From: Triglochin maritima
Lineage: Eukaryota; Streptophyta; Magnoliopsida; Alismatales; Juncaginaceae
Direction: 5' to 3'
DNA: 64,000 bases
Assembly (NCBI GenBank): GCA_963682175.1
Contig: OY821790.1
Location: forward strand, 322,501-386,500
The position numbers and the translations under genes were made by a program. The stretch's first letter is position 1, and every line of letters starts with the position of its first letter. Shown here piece by piece: positions 11,723 to 21,053 of this stretch. Below the pieces are notes generated by a model. That model worked only from the letters and a program-made list of their open reading frames with translations, was not told the DNA's origin and searched no databases.

Positions 11723-11733
11723 CGCCCCCTCAA
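11723..11733 (-). other. Polypurine tract of the copia element
   Basis: Minus strand TTGAGGGGGCG directly before the 3' LTR; it overlaps the TGA stop of the gag-pol frame. Confidence 0.85.
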
Positions 11734-14700
11734 GTTGAGTCCTGGAATAGGTTGAAGAGACCCAACTTGGATAGGATAGAGTTTGCTTGTGGCTGATCAA
11801 GTGCTTTGGTGAATATATCGGCGAGTTGGTCTTTGCTGGGGACATATGGAACCTCGATTTCCTTTGCCTGAATCTTTTCACGAATGAAGTGACAGTCGAC
11901 TTCAATATGTTTGGTTCTTTCGTGGAAGACAGGATTCTGAGCTATGTGTCGAGCTGCATTGTTATCACAAAACATTTTTATAGGGAGATGGTAAGGTTGC
12001 CCCATGTCGAGAAGCAGTTGTCTAAGCCAGATGAGCTCGCTAGTAGTAGATGCCATGGCCCGGTATTCTGCCTCAGCACTGGATCTGGCAACAACGTTTT
12101 GTTTCTTGCTTCGCCAGGTCACTAGGTTTCCGCCAACAAATGTGCAGAAACCCGTAGTGGATTTGCGATCGTGGCTGCCTGCCCAATCTGCATCAGAAAA
12201 ACCAATTATTGAGTTAGAGCTGTTGTTTTTCATCCATATCCCTTGTCCTGGAGTTCTCTTAATGTATCTAAGTATCCTAGTAATTATATCGAGGTGGGGT
12301 GTTCTAGGTGAGTGCATAAATTGACTGATAATGCTAACAGCATAGGTTATGTCAGGTCTTGTGACAGTGAGATATATGAGTTTTCCAACAAGTCTCTGAT
12401 ATTGTTGAATATCTTTTATAGGTTCTCCTTCAGTAGTGTTTACCTTTAGTTTAGTTTCTATGGGTGTATTTGCGGGTTTAGCCCCAAGTTTTCCTGTTTC
12501 TTTTAAAAGGTCGAGGGCATACTTTCTTTGTGATAAAAACAACCCCTTTTTTGAATATGCAATTTCTATACCGAGAAAATATTTTAAATGTCCTAGGTCT
12601 TTAATATCAAATTTTGTTTTTAAGTGTTGTTTAATTTGGTTGATCTCGTGGTCGTTATCTCCAGTGATTATGATATCATCTACATAGACTAAGATTATGG
12701 TAGTAGTGGTTTTATGATGTTTGGTGAACATGGATGCATCAGCGGAAGATTTATCGAAACCGTAAGAAATAAGACAGTGGCTAAGTTTGGCATACCAAGC
12801 ACGTGGAGATTGCTTTAACCCGTAGATAGCTTTGTTGAGTTTGCATACCTCGTTCGTGGATGTGTAACCTGGTGGAGGAATCATATATACTTCTTCTTCG
12901 AGGTTTCCTTGAAGAAAGGCATTTTTCACATCCATTTGATAGAGGTTCCATTTTTTGTTTACGGCGATAGAGAGAAGGACACGAACTGTGTTCATTTTAG
13001 CTACAGGAGCAAAAGTTTCTAGGTAATCTAGACCATAGGTTTGTGTGTATCCTTTTGCTACAAGTCTTGCCTTGTACCTTTCTATGGTTCCGTTACTATT
13101 GTATTTTATTTTATATACCCATTTACACCCAACTGGTTTAATCCCTTGTGGCATGGTGGTTAGAATCCAGGTGTTGTTTGTCTCTAGGGCTTGTATTTCT
13201 TCTTTCATAGCTTGACTCCATTTTGGATCTCTTAGTGCTTCATTGTAGGTTTTGGGTTCTATATGTTTATCTATAATTCCTAAAAAACTTTTGTGATGGG
13301 TTTTTATTTGTTCGTATGATATGTAATTTTGGATAGGGTAAGAAACATGGGAAGTGATATAGTCGTGCAAGTGTTTTGGTGGGCGGGTAGGCCGTGTAGA
13401 TCTTCTTGGAATGTTTTCGTCTTCGTTGTTGTGTGGTTCTTCATTGTCTTCTTCTTGGAGATTGGGTGTCACCATGGTGGTTTCTGGATCGCAGGTGATG
13501 GGTATTGGTGCATCATTGGAGTTTGGTGATGTTGGAGATCCGTTGTCTTCAGTGTCTGGGTGGAAGAACGAACTGTTTTCGACAAACTTTACATCCCTAG
13601 AGATATATAATTTACAATTATTTGGGTCATAACACTTGTACCCTTTTTTCCTAAAAGAATAGCCTAAGAAAATACATTTACGAGAATTATAATCAAACTT
13701 GTCATCCTTTTTCCTGTGAACAAAAACAATGCATCCAAAAACACGTAAGTGATCAAGAAATAATTTCCGGCCAGTTAGGATTTCCAATGGTTGTTTGTTT
13801 TGAAGACGTGGACTTGGTAGTCGGTTAATAAGATAAGCCGCGGTTAAAACAGCATCAGACCAAAAAACTTTTGGAACGTGGTTCTGAAAAAGTAGTGCAC
13901 GTGTGATATTTAAGAGGTGACGATTTTTTCTTTCAGACACACCGTTTTGTTCAGGAGTGTTAACACACGTGGTTTGATGAAAGATTCCTTTTTGTTTTAA
14001 ATAATTTTGGAAGATATTACTGGTGTACTCAGAACCGTTATCTGACCTTAAAATTTTAATTTTGAAATCATACATGTTTTCCACAAAACTCGAGAAAGTA
14101 CAAAATGTATTAAAAACTTCAGATTTTGATTTTAATAAATAAATCCATGTGGTACGAGAAAAATCATCAATAAAGGTGATAAAATATTTGAACCCGTTAT
14201 AGGATTCAGTTGGGGCTGGTCCCCAGATATCAGAATGTATTAATTCTAATGGGTGTCCTGTTTTAATGGATGATAAATGAAATGGCAATCGAGTTTGTTT
14301 GGAAAAATTACACACATCACAAGATAAATCAGACTTAATAGATGGAAAAAGCATTTTTAAAACAGGATGTGACGGATGTCCCATCCTTTTATGCCATAAC
14401 TCATGTTTGGATAAATTGCCTACATGCAATGCCTGTTTGTTTTTGTCTAGAATGTAGAGGTTATTGACGAGTTTTCCTCTACCAATCGTCTTCCCTGATA
14501 TACGATCCTGAAATACAACATCATTGGGTGAGAAAATGATATTACAGTTTAGTTCTTTGGTGATTTTTGCAACAGATAACAAGTTAGATTCAAATGAAGG
14601 CACATACAAAACATTTTTTGCAATCTGATCTAATAATTTTATATTTCCTATTCCTTCAATTTCTACTTGATTTCCATTAGCCACACTAACAAATTTATTT

Positions 14701-16046
14701 AATATGGATAAGTTCCTTTTAAGATCTAGCAATAAGTTAGGATTGTTTGTCATGTGATCGGTAGCACCAGAATCGATAATCCATACATCACTTTCATTTT
14801 TTTTAGACTGAAGGACTAACATATGATTTTCAAGAGCTTTTATCATACCTGCGAAATTACCTGAAGATGGAGGTTTGTTTTGCAAAACTTGATTCAACTT
14901 ATTTATAAGATGATGGATATCATCTTCAGAACCCGCTAGGCCCATGTTTGCTGGAGAGAAAAGGTTCTCTCGGTTACTCGGATTCGGAGCTGCTCCGATT
15001 GCGTGAGTCGGATCCGTTGGAGTATATAATCCTCCCGACCCGACTGCTGACATTCCGTGCGATTCCTGTGAGAGAAAAGAAAAATTAGGGTTAGGGTTGG
15101 TCGAGTGGCTGCTGCCGCCTTCGGTGGTGGCGATGTAGCCGCTCCCGCCCGATGATCCTCCAGTGCGGTGAGATATGCCTCTTCCATCTCCTCCTCCTCC
15201 TCTTCCATCTCCTCCTCCTCTTCTGTCGTTGTCTTTTGGTGGTCGGAGATGTGGGTAGAGAAACCAGCAACTGTTTTTGCTATGTCCGATTTTTTTGCAG
15301 TTTTCGCAGTGTTCGTCTTTCCGATTTCCATACCGTTTTTTGTTGCTTTGGTGTTGGTTTTGTGATCTTCCGGTGAAAAACGCCTGATTTTCTGCTTCAG
15401 TTGTTGGTTGGTTTTGCGATGGAGTTGTGGTCCTTCGTCGCGATTCTTCGCGAAGGATCATGGCGATGACAGAAGCAAGCGGTGGTAGCTCGGGAGCCAT
15501 AAGCACCTGACTCCTGATGTTTTCAAAGGATGGGTCTAGACCTACCAGAAACTGGTAGATCCGGTCTTGTTCGGTTCGTTTTCCGATTATCAGTGCGTCG
15601 TTTGTCGGTGGTTCGTAAACCCCCAACTCATCCCATGCTTTTCTGAGAGTACCAAGGTACTCAGTGACGCCTTTGTGGTTTTGTCTTGATTGCGCTATCT
15701 CTTGTTTGATTCTGAAGATGTGTGCAAAGTCTTGCGCCTTCCCATAGTGTTCTTGAACAGCATCCCAAAGTTCTTTGGCACTGTCTTTGTAGAGGAAGAT
15801 CTCCCCTATCTGCGGTTGCATGGATGCGATTATCCATGACATAACCAAGTGATCAGAGGTCTGCCATTCTTCCAGTGTGGCCTCCGTTTCTGGTCCTTCT
15901 GGTTTCTTTGAGGTCCCGGTGATGTGGCCAATCTTTCCCCTGCCGCTGAGGGAGAGGGACACCGCCCGAGCCCAGGACAGGTAATTTGTCCCGTTGAGTA
16001 GAGTAGATACCAAACGGGAAGGGTTTTCGTGGTGGTTTCCCGACAT
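11730..16046 (-). CDS. Ty1/copia gag-pol polyprotein, 1438 aa, intact
   Basis: Single open frame encoding all functions for copia retrotransposition. Approximate residues: gag N-terminus (LNGTNYLSWARAV at 17-29); CCHC zinc knuckle CENCKKIGHSKNSC (247-260); glycine-rich linker (276-305); aspartic protease DSGATDHM (425-432); integrase HHCC (HKRMGHPSH near 552, CDVC near 576); integrase core with D606, D669 and E705, the last two 35 residues apart as expected; reverse transcriptase with YVDD at 1121-1124; RNase H with FSDADWAGS (1283-1291) and CDN near 1360. No stop, frameshift or lost catalytic residue was seen, and length is normal for the superfamily. The first ATG of the frame lies 158 nt inside the 5' LTR end. 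It ends at the polypurine tract. Short LTRs suggest an Ale- or Ivana-like lineage, but I am not sure. Confidence 0.96.
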   Translation of the reverse strand: MSGNHHENPSRLVSTLLNGTNYLSWARAVSLSLSGRGKIGHITGTSKKPEGPETEATLEEWQTSDHLVMSWIIASMQPQIGEIFLYKDSAKELWDAVQEHYGKAQDFAHIFRIKQEIAQSRQNHKGVTEYLGTLRKAWDELGVYEPPTNDALIIGKRTEQDRIYQFLVGLDPSFENIRSQVLMAPELPPLASVIAMILREESRRRTTTPSQNQPTTEAENQAFFTGRSQNQHQSNKKRYGNRKDEHCENCKKIGHSKNSCWFLYPHLRPPKDNDRRGGGDGRGGGGDGRGISHRTGGSSGGSGYIATTEGGSSHSTNPNPNFSFLSQESHGMSAVGSGGLYTPTDPTHAIGAAPNPSNRENLFSPANMGLAGSEDDIHHLINKLNQVLQNKPPSSGNFAGMIKALENHMLVLQSKKNESDVWIIDSGATDHMTNNPNLLLDLKRNLSILNKFVSVANGNQVEIEGIGNIKLLDQIAKNVLYVPSFESNLLSVAKITKELNCNIIFSPNDVVFQDRISGKTIGRGKLVNNLYILDKNKQALHVGNLSKHELWHKRMGHPSHPVLKMLFPSIKSDLSCDVCNFSKQTRLPFHLSSIKTGHPLELIHSDIWGPAPTESYNGFKYFITFIDDFSRTTWIYLLKSKSEVFNTFCTFSSFVENMYDFKIKILRSDNGSEYTSNIFQNYLKQKGIFHQTTCVNTPEQNGVSERKNRHLLNITRALLFQNHVPKVFWSDAVLTAAYLINRLPSPRLQNKQPLEILTGRKLFLDHLRVFGCIVFVHRKKDDKFDYNSRKCIFLGYSFRKKGYKCYDPNNCKLYISRDVKFVENSSFFHPDTEDNGSPTSPNSNDAPIPITCDPETTMVTPNLQEEDNEEPHNNEDENIPRRSTRPTRPPKHLHDYITSHVSYPIQNYISYEQIKTHHKSFLGIIDKHIEPKTYNEALRDPKWSQAMKEEIQALETNNTWILTTMPQGIKPVGCKWVYKIKYNSNGTIERYKARLVAKGYTQTYGLDYLETFAPVAKMNTVRVLLSIAVNKKWNLYQMDVKNAFLQGNLEEEVYMIPPPGYTSTNEVCKLNKAIYGLKQSPRAWYAKLSHCLISYGFDKSSADASMFTKHHKTTTTIILVYVDDIIITGDNDHEINQIKQHLKTKFDIKDLGHLKYFLGIEIAYSKKGLFLSQRKYALDLLKETGKLGAKPANTPIETKLKVNTTEGEPIKDIQQYQRLVGKLIYLTVTRPDITYAVSIISQFMHSPRTPHLDIITRILRYIKRTPGQGIWMKNNSSNSIIGFSDADWAGSHDRKSTTGFCTFVGGNLVTWRSKKQNVVARSSAEAEYRAMASTTSELIWLRQLLLDMGQPYHLPIKMFCDNNAARHIAQNPVFHERTKHIEVDCHFIREKIQAKEIEVPYVPSKDQLADIFTKALDQPQANSILSKLGLFNLFQDST

Positions 16047-16192
16047 GGTTTGGTGGGATTTTTTCGGGTCGGGGTTTTTTGTGGATTTTGAGGGTTTGGA
16101 TGTTGGTGGGTTGTTTTTCTTCCGCCTTCAACCCCCTCAGTGAGGAGAAGACCGGTGATGACCCTTGGGGAATCTGAGGTCGGATCAGAGAT

Positions 16193-16204
16193 GCTCTGAT
16201 ACCA
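16193..16204 (-). other. Primer-binding site (tRNA-Met type)
   Basis: Minus strand TGGTATCAGAGC, complementary to the 3' end of initiator tRNA-Met, directly next to the 5' LTR end CTACA. Confidence 0.92.
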
Positions 16205-16456
16205 TGTAGAAAAATTGAGGAAGGATTTTAGGAAGAAGAAGGAGACTTATTGCTTGTCTTTTTTATTTATCAATCTTAATCTTATTACATTTGAAACTAA
16301 CGATTATATATGCTTTGTTCTTTTTGTTCCCGTTGTGATGAATGTGTACGAGGAGGTGTGTCTTGAATGCTTGATGGATGCCGAGGAGGTGTGTCTTGAA
16401 TGTTTGTTGGATGTCGAGGAGGTGTGGCTTGAATGTGATGACCGTTGTCTTTAATA
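16205..16456 (-). repeat. 5' LTR of the copia element
   Basis: 252 bp, identical by eye to the 3' LTR at 11471-11722. Followed by the TSD copy TGCAT at 16457-16461. Confidence 0.95.
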
Positions 16457-16542
16457 TGCATTTCGTTGTTTTAATGCAATACCATGATTACAGGTAGATA
16501 AAGTGAGATAGACAGACAGGAAGAAGAAAAAGGGAGGCTTAC

Positions 16543-16837
16543 CGATCCAAAGTAGCAATCAGCTAGGGCCTTGGTAAGTTCTGTTTTACCAACCCCTGTT
16601 GGGTCACAGAAGAGCATTGTTGCAATTGGGCGGTCAGGATCCTTCAAGCCAACACGAGACGTTTTCACAGCCCGAGAAATGGCATTTACGGCATCATTTT
16701 GGCCAATGACACGATTCTGAAGATGTTCATCAAGACCAATCAGAAGCTTTCTTTCATCTGCAGTTAGCTGTTGAACTGGGATACCGGACCACATAGAGGC
16801 AACAGCTGCAATGTCTTCAGGTCCCACCATAACAGGA
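16543..16837 (-). pseudogene. CLPD: ClpD exon (linker and D2 Walker A)
   Basis: Acceptor TTCCAG/TCC and donor TCG/GTAAGC. Encodes PVMVGPEDIAAVASMWSG, an ERKLLIGLDEHLQNRVIGQ stretch, and the Walker A loop as CDPTGVGKTELTKAL, where the family usually has CGPTGVGKT (G to D in the loop). Confidence 0.88.
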
Positions 16838-16932
16838 CTGGAACATAAGAAGAACGAGTTGCTTGAATAAAAGATAATCCACGTTAAAAAAAATGAAGCA
16901 TCTATAATCGAACACCACAAGGTGTGCCATAC

Positions 16933-17042
16933 TCATTGTCTTCGGTGGAAGGTTCTGACACTGAAACAACTTGAATCTCCGTCTCTGCTGAATCTTTAAC
17001 TTCATTGTTGTCAATGGAGGATTTTAACTTATTCTCGAAGAC
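16933..17042 (-). pseudogene. CLPD: ClpD short exon (variable acidic linker)
   Basis: Acceptor AATAG/GTC and donor GA/GTATGG give a 110-bp exon whose two spare bases plus one from the next exon make a codon in frame with PVMVGPED. The content is acidic and poorly conserved (EVKDSAETEIQVVSVSEPS), as expected for the linker before D2. Confidence 0.75.
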
Positions 17043-17135
17043 CTATTTTTGGAGTACAAAAATTGAAATATTACAACACAAATCAATCTCATGGTAGCTG
17101 TTAATTGCCAACCAAAAATCTGCAAGGAGAAATAC

Positions 17136-17421
17136 CATTTCACGCATTGTTTGGACAGCTTTGATTTCCTGCCAGTACTCGTCTGGTGATCTTGTGAGTA
17201 TAGAAGTTTGATGTTCCTTCTTTCTCTTGTATGCATCCATGCAAGCCCTACTTCCAGCTTCATCGATGAGATCAATAGCTTTATCTGGAAGATGTCTATC
17301 AGGAATGTATCTGGCCTAGAGGAAAACTGCAGCATTTATGATGAGCTTCTAAAGTGAATCTGCACTTATGATGAGCTTCATACTTCTCACGTAGACCCAA
17401 CAATATTCTCACAGCATCCTC
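17136..17421 (-). pseudogene. CLPD: ClpD exon with 4-bp frameshift and nonsense codon
   Basis: Encodes EDAVRILLGLREKYEAHHK and RFTLEA, then loses frame. Four extra bases (CATC) follow GAAGCT, making a second copy of GAAGCTCATCATAA that occurs 30 bp earlier in the same exon. Back in frame, a TAG stands before [20 protein letters not shown]. Without the four bases the exon would be 282 bp, exactly 94 codons, and both splice sites fit phase 0. Confidence 0.85.
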
Positions 17422-17510
17422 CTGTAGTATCAGACAATTACAAATTGATCAACATTGCTTGGGAGGTGATGGATGCTGCTTAAACATAAGTTCGCAGACA
17501 ATCAAGTTAC

Positions 17511-17557
17511 CTGACTAGGTTCATTGATAATCACGGGCTGAAATCTTCGGGCCAATG
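17511..17557 (-). pseudogene. CLPD: ClpD short exon (end of D1)
   Basis: A 47-bp exon encoding ALARRFQPVIINEPSQ with donor CAG/GTAACT and a probable acceptor GGCAAG/CA. This is the most N-terminal ClpD sequence in the window. The hAT transposon begins 63 bp further upstream. Confidence 0.8.
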
Positions 17558-17619
17558 CTTGCCATTACGGAACTTACGTGTTTAACATGAAACACATAAA
17601 TAAATCATTCATTAAAAAC

Positions 17620-17715
17620 CAATGTTCACGGACCGCCTAGGCGAGCCTAGGCAACCGGGGGCGTCCGGTCGCCTGGGCGATCGCCTAGGCGGTTGTGCGA
17701 CCGCCCAAGTCTGGG
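17620..17715. repeat. Left terminal and subterminal repeats of the hAT element
   Basis: Terminal CAATGTTCACG, then clustered copies of CGCCTAGGCG, GCCTAGGC and CGCCTGGGCG-like words up to about 17715. Such subterminal repeats are the usual binding sites for hAT transposases. Confidence 0.85.
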
Positions 17716-17999
17716 CGGTCTTTTTTTTAATTCAATTAAATTTTATAAAATAGATAAAAAATCAGGAAAAATCGGGAAAAATAGGAAAAATGCACAAATA
17801 TTATGTAAAAATACCATACATGTTTAGGCTTCGAAAAGACACATATTTCCTCGACCAATGCCTCACTAGGCACCTCCTCTATCCACCTAAACACTTGGGT
17901 ATACAATTTATTGCTTAGTAGTACGATTACAAAGGTAACTCAAAGTTCATACAATAGCAGATAAGAGAGAAATTAGAATTACAAGCTAACTAACTAATT

Positions 18000-20435
18000 T
18001 CATTGGACACATTGATCTAATGTCCAACTGGGAACCATATCATATCCTCCACCACCATCAGAGTCGTCGGAGTGGTTCTCGTTCGGATTGTCAACGTAGA
18101 CATCATCTTCTTCAGTTTCTTCATCGTCGGATTGGACATATTGCTCGTCGATGTCCATCGGTGGTTGAGAACTCGATGCACCTAGATCTCTAGAACTAAT
18201 GTGAACGATGACATCATCCATGCCACCACCTAATAATGGTGCGTCAGATACAGTGGACATGGATCGAGCAAAGCGTCTCCGTGAAGAAGAATGTCCTAAA
18301 GCTGCTTCCTTGGCATCGGCCCATGTAAGCTCCTCTCCAGCGAAGACCGGATCTTCAGTTTCTACCAACCATGGATGCTCCTCGAAGAGATCGTAGTCCA
18401 CACTGATGGGGTCATAAAATTCAGGCTTCTCCATCCTTTGCTGAAATCTTTGCCTTAACTTTTGGTTGTAGTTCACATACATCATGTCATTCATCTTCTT
18501 CACAGCCAACCTGTTCCTTCTCGTTGAGTGCAACTGCTCGAAGACACTTCAATTCCGCTCACAACCTGATCCAAGCATGTCAATCCCAACACCCTCAGGG
18601 CCAACCTCTGTAATGCGGTCTCTCCCATGTCTGCCCCATAAGATTGCCATCAATCTATAGGTCTTCTTTCCGTCCTTTGTCTGACGACCATATCCCTCGA
18701 GAATATTCCGAGGGAGTTCTTCTAACAATCAAGTAAACCGCAAATCTTGTCTTGTTCTGCAGGAGTGGGGACGAGCCGCTCTACGACATCCATGAATCCA
18801 AGCATATGCTCATTGAAAGCTACATTTCGATCCTGAGGTGGGACGGAGAAGAAGGTACCAGGGTTGAGTAAGAAACCAGCTGAGTGTAACGGTGAGGACA
18901 TCATTTTCTCTGGACCCCACCTGGTGTCGATGAGGTCGATGACATGCTTGTACAACCTCGGGTTTCCGTCAAAGTTCCTCATGATTTGTTCTTTGGCTTT
19001 CTCCATTGCGTCACACAGATATCCCATCGGTGGTTTCTCATCGCCGTCAACAAGTCTAAGAACCTGGACTATAGGTTGTGAGGCCTTCAGTGCCTTCACG
19101 ACGTTGGTCCAGAAACCACTTTGTAGAATGGTCTCGGCAACTTCAGTAGAGATCTCCTTCTTTTTCTTGTTTTTTATCCATCTTGCATTAGGATCGTTGT
19201 ACTCCGGGGAAACAACAAAGGCTCGGAGTCTGTCTTTCTTCAGAAAGAAGCTTTGCAAACTCAGAAAGGCGGTGGCAAATCTCGTGACAGTAGGGCGTAG
19301 CAGGTTCCCTTCAATGGCAATTCGCATCCTCTTCAACAACATGGCAGAGCTGTTGAAATGTTTGATGATCTTACGAGCTAAAGCAATAGTCTTCAAAAAC
19401 AGCTTGCCAATATCCTCCAAGATGAGATCGATGCAATGTGCTGCACAGGGAGTCCAAAACAATCTCCTTCTTTTTTGCTGCAACATCCTACCGACAAGTA
19501 CGTACGCGGTGGCGTTGTCGGTGACCACCTGAACAACGTGTTCATCGCCAATCTCGCCAACTACCTTGTCCATCAGCTTGTACAGGTAGTCTGCAGTGTG
19601 AGAGTGACCGAAAGTATCTACAGACCTCATAAACATGGTACCTGTCGGACAATTTACTAGAAAATTGATTATATTCCTACCGGACCTATCAGTCCAGCCA
19701 TCTGCCATCAATGTGCACCCGTATGTTGCCCAATCTTGTCTGTACGACTCTAGTATACCTCTAGTGTAGTCAATTTCCTGTTTAAGGCACGAGTCACTAA
19801 CTTCATGATGCGTCATGGGCTTAAGTCCGGGTCCGTAAGTACAAGTAGCGGATATTGCTTCCTTCCACTCAGGCGTCCTTACAGTGTTGAATTATATACC
19901 ACATCTATAGAAAAGCCTAGACCATTTTTGATTAATTGTTTTCCTATCTTCTTTTCTTAAGGTTCTTTCGATGGTTGTTTGTTGGGGGTCGGAAACCACG
20001 TCCTTCCCACGTCCGCAAAATGGTGCCCACAAATGTTGTTTTTTGTCTCTTTCGACCAGGGACGGGGCGAGAACGGGAGGTTGGGATCTGAGCAGAACCG
20101 GAACCCGACCCGATTTCCAGATCAAATTCTATGTTTTCTCGGTCTACATAATCATCAAGACATACATTTTCGTTTTGTAATGTCCTACTGTTTCTAATCA
20201 TGTATGCAGTTATGTCTTGTTTAATAGAGTCAGGAAATTTATCACAAGGTCTAGCATTGCTACCGAGTGTGTGTGCAAGATGTTGTTTATGACGGGCTAT
20301 ACCACCTCTAGTTTCCTTACCACATAACTCACAGACAATGCAGTTTTTATCATTAGCACTAATGTAATGAGCAGTATTCCAACCAGGGTCATTTGTACGG
20401 GTAGGTCTTAAGTCATTGTAACTCTCGTGATGCAT
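18000..20435 (-). pseudogene. hAT transposase (BED - DUF659 - hAT dimerisation), broken
   Basis: Minus-strand order: BED-type zinc finger near 20250-20410 (CELCGKETRGGIARHKQH); DUF659 core at 18722-19816 with MADGWTDRSGRNIINFL, VVTDNATAYVLVGRM and CAAHCIDLILEDIGK; then WWQSYGA and the hAT C-terminal dimerisation domain near 18450-18560 (SVFEQLHSTRRNRLAVKKMND); then a low-complexity acidic tail (DDEETEEDDV). At least three lesions: a stop right after GLLDC at 18722, a one-base loss in the LTCSGSGCERN region near 18575, and TGG to TGA at the tryptophan of the conserved CERNWS motif near 18547. The BED part is also out of frame with DUF659. It cannot make a full transposase, but the ends remain, so it could be moved in trans. 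Confidence 0.92.
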
Positions 20436-20811
20436 AGGGAGACCAGACTAATATAAAAATTTAGACTAATATGAAAATTTAGACTAATATGAAAATAAAT
20501 ACTAATTAATTTAATTCTAAAGAGAAGTTAGAAAGAGTGTACTTGATTTTGGCAGTTGAAGAATGAAGAACCGGATCGGAGACTTCACTTTCCAACTTCA
20601 AAACTAAGCACTAGACCAGAGACTTAATCGCGAAAACTTGATGATTAGGAAACTTGATGATGAGAATAGAATTATGAAGAAGAAGAAAATGAGAGATGTG
20701 TGAAAAATGAAGAGGTTTGGAGGAGTTTATATAGGATTTGGGGCTAGTGGCAAACTTGTAAATTTTGAAAAAAAAACAAAAAAGGAAAGAGTCGTTGGAG
20801 TGCCTCCAACT

Positions 20812-20925
20812 GCTCTCGCCTAGGCGAGGCGATCGCCTATTTTGCCCAGTTTTGCTGGGCGAAAGGCGGTGGTCGCCCAGGCGACCACCGCGACGGGCGG
20901 TCGCCTACCGCCTACGGGAACATTG
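20812..20925. repeat. Right terminal and subterminal repeats of the hAT element
   Basis: CGCCTAGGCGAGGCGATCGCC near 20818, then GCCCAGGCGACC-type palindromes up to the terminal CGGGAACATTG. Mirror image in composition of the left end. Confidence 0.85.
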
Positions 20926-20974
20926 TTAAAAACACAACCATCCACTCATCCAGCATGCATGCAAGCTCCAATCA

Positions 20975-20975
20975 T

Positions 20976-21019
<44 letters not shown>

Positions 21020-21020
21020 G
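20975..21020. repeat. Microsatellite (AC)n(AT)n
   Basis: About 14 AC units directly followed by about 9 AT units, in the 120 bp of non-element DNA between the hAT element and the next solo LTR. Confidence 0.95.
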
Positions 21021-21053
21021 CTACAAATTAGTTGACCATCAAGTCACTACACA

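Larger units (their letters stand above)
11471..16456 (-). mobile_element. Complete, apparently intact Ty1/copia retrotransposon, TSD TGCAT
   Basis: A 4986-bp element flanked by TGCAT at 11466-11470 and 16457-16461. Two 252-bp LTRs are identical by eye. A tRNA-Met type primer site (TGGTATCAGAGC on the minus strand, 16193-16204) abuts the 5' LTR and a polypurine tract (TTGAGGGGGCG) abuts the 3' LTR. One uninterrupted gag-pol frame fills the interior. It lies in the ClpD intron between the Walker A exon and the next exon, in the gene's orientation. Identical LTRs and an open frame indicate a very recent insertion. LTR ends read TA...CA instead of TG...CA. Confidence 0.97.
8062..17557 (-). pseudogene. 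CLPD: ClpD (ERD1-type) chloroplast Hsp100 chaperone, broken C-terminal half
   Basis: Seven exon pieces on the minus strand encode the second half of a plant ClpD/ERD1-type AAA+ unfoldase, which feeds substrates to the chloroplast ClpP protease. Recognisable parts are ALARRFQPVIINEPSQ, the [14 protein letters not shown] region, the VGPEDIAAVASMWSGIPVQQ linker, Walker A (CDPTGVGKTELTKAL), a sensor region ([24 protein letters not shown]), SFKNTVIVMTSNVG and the D2 end (YGARPLRRAV). Most splice sites are good and phases fit. It is a pseudogene: a 4-bp insertion shifts the frame in the second exon, a TAG follows, the Walker B exon is not found between 8743 and 11100, and everything N-terminal of 17557 is absent (hAT element at 17620). 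ClpD rather than ClpC is chosen from the VGP/CYFGS context and divergent C-terminus. Confidence 0.88.
17620..20925 (-). mobile_element. hAT-superfamily DNA transposon, TSD TTAAAAAC
   Basis: A 3306-bp element with a perfect 8-bp duplication TTAAAAAC at 17612-17619 and 20926-20933, the hallmark of hAT insertion. Terminal inverted repeats are CAATGTTCACG (left) and CAATGTTCCCG (right, reverse strand), one mismatch in 11. Both subterminal regions are full of GC-rich palindromes around CGCCTAGGCG. It carries one BED/DUF659/hAT-dimerisation transposase on the minus strand, now broken. It sits in what would be ClpD intron sequence, just upstream of the last recognisable N-terminal ClpD exon. Confidence 0.97.

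Noticed and set aside
18864..19532. 222-residue plus-strand open frame
   Set aside because: Antisense to the DUF659 part of the hAT transposase, with no similarity of its own.
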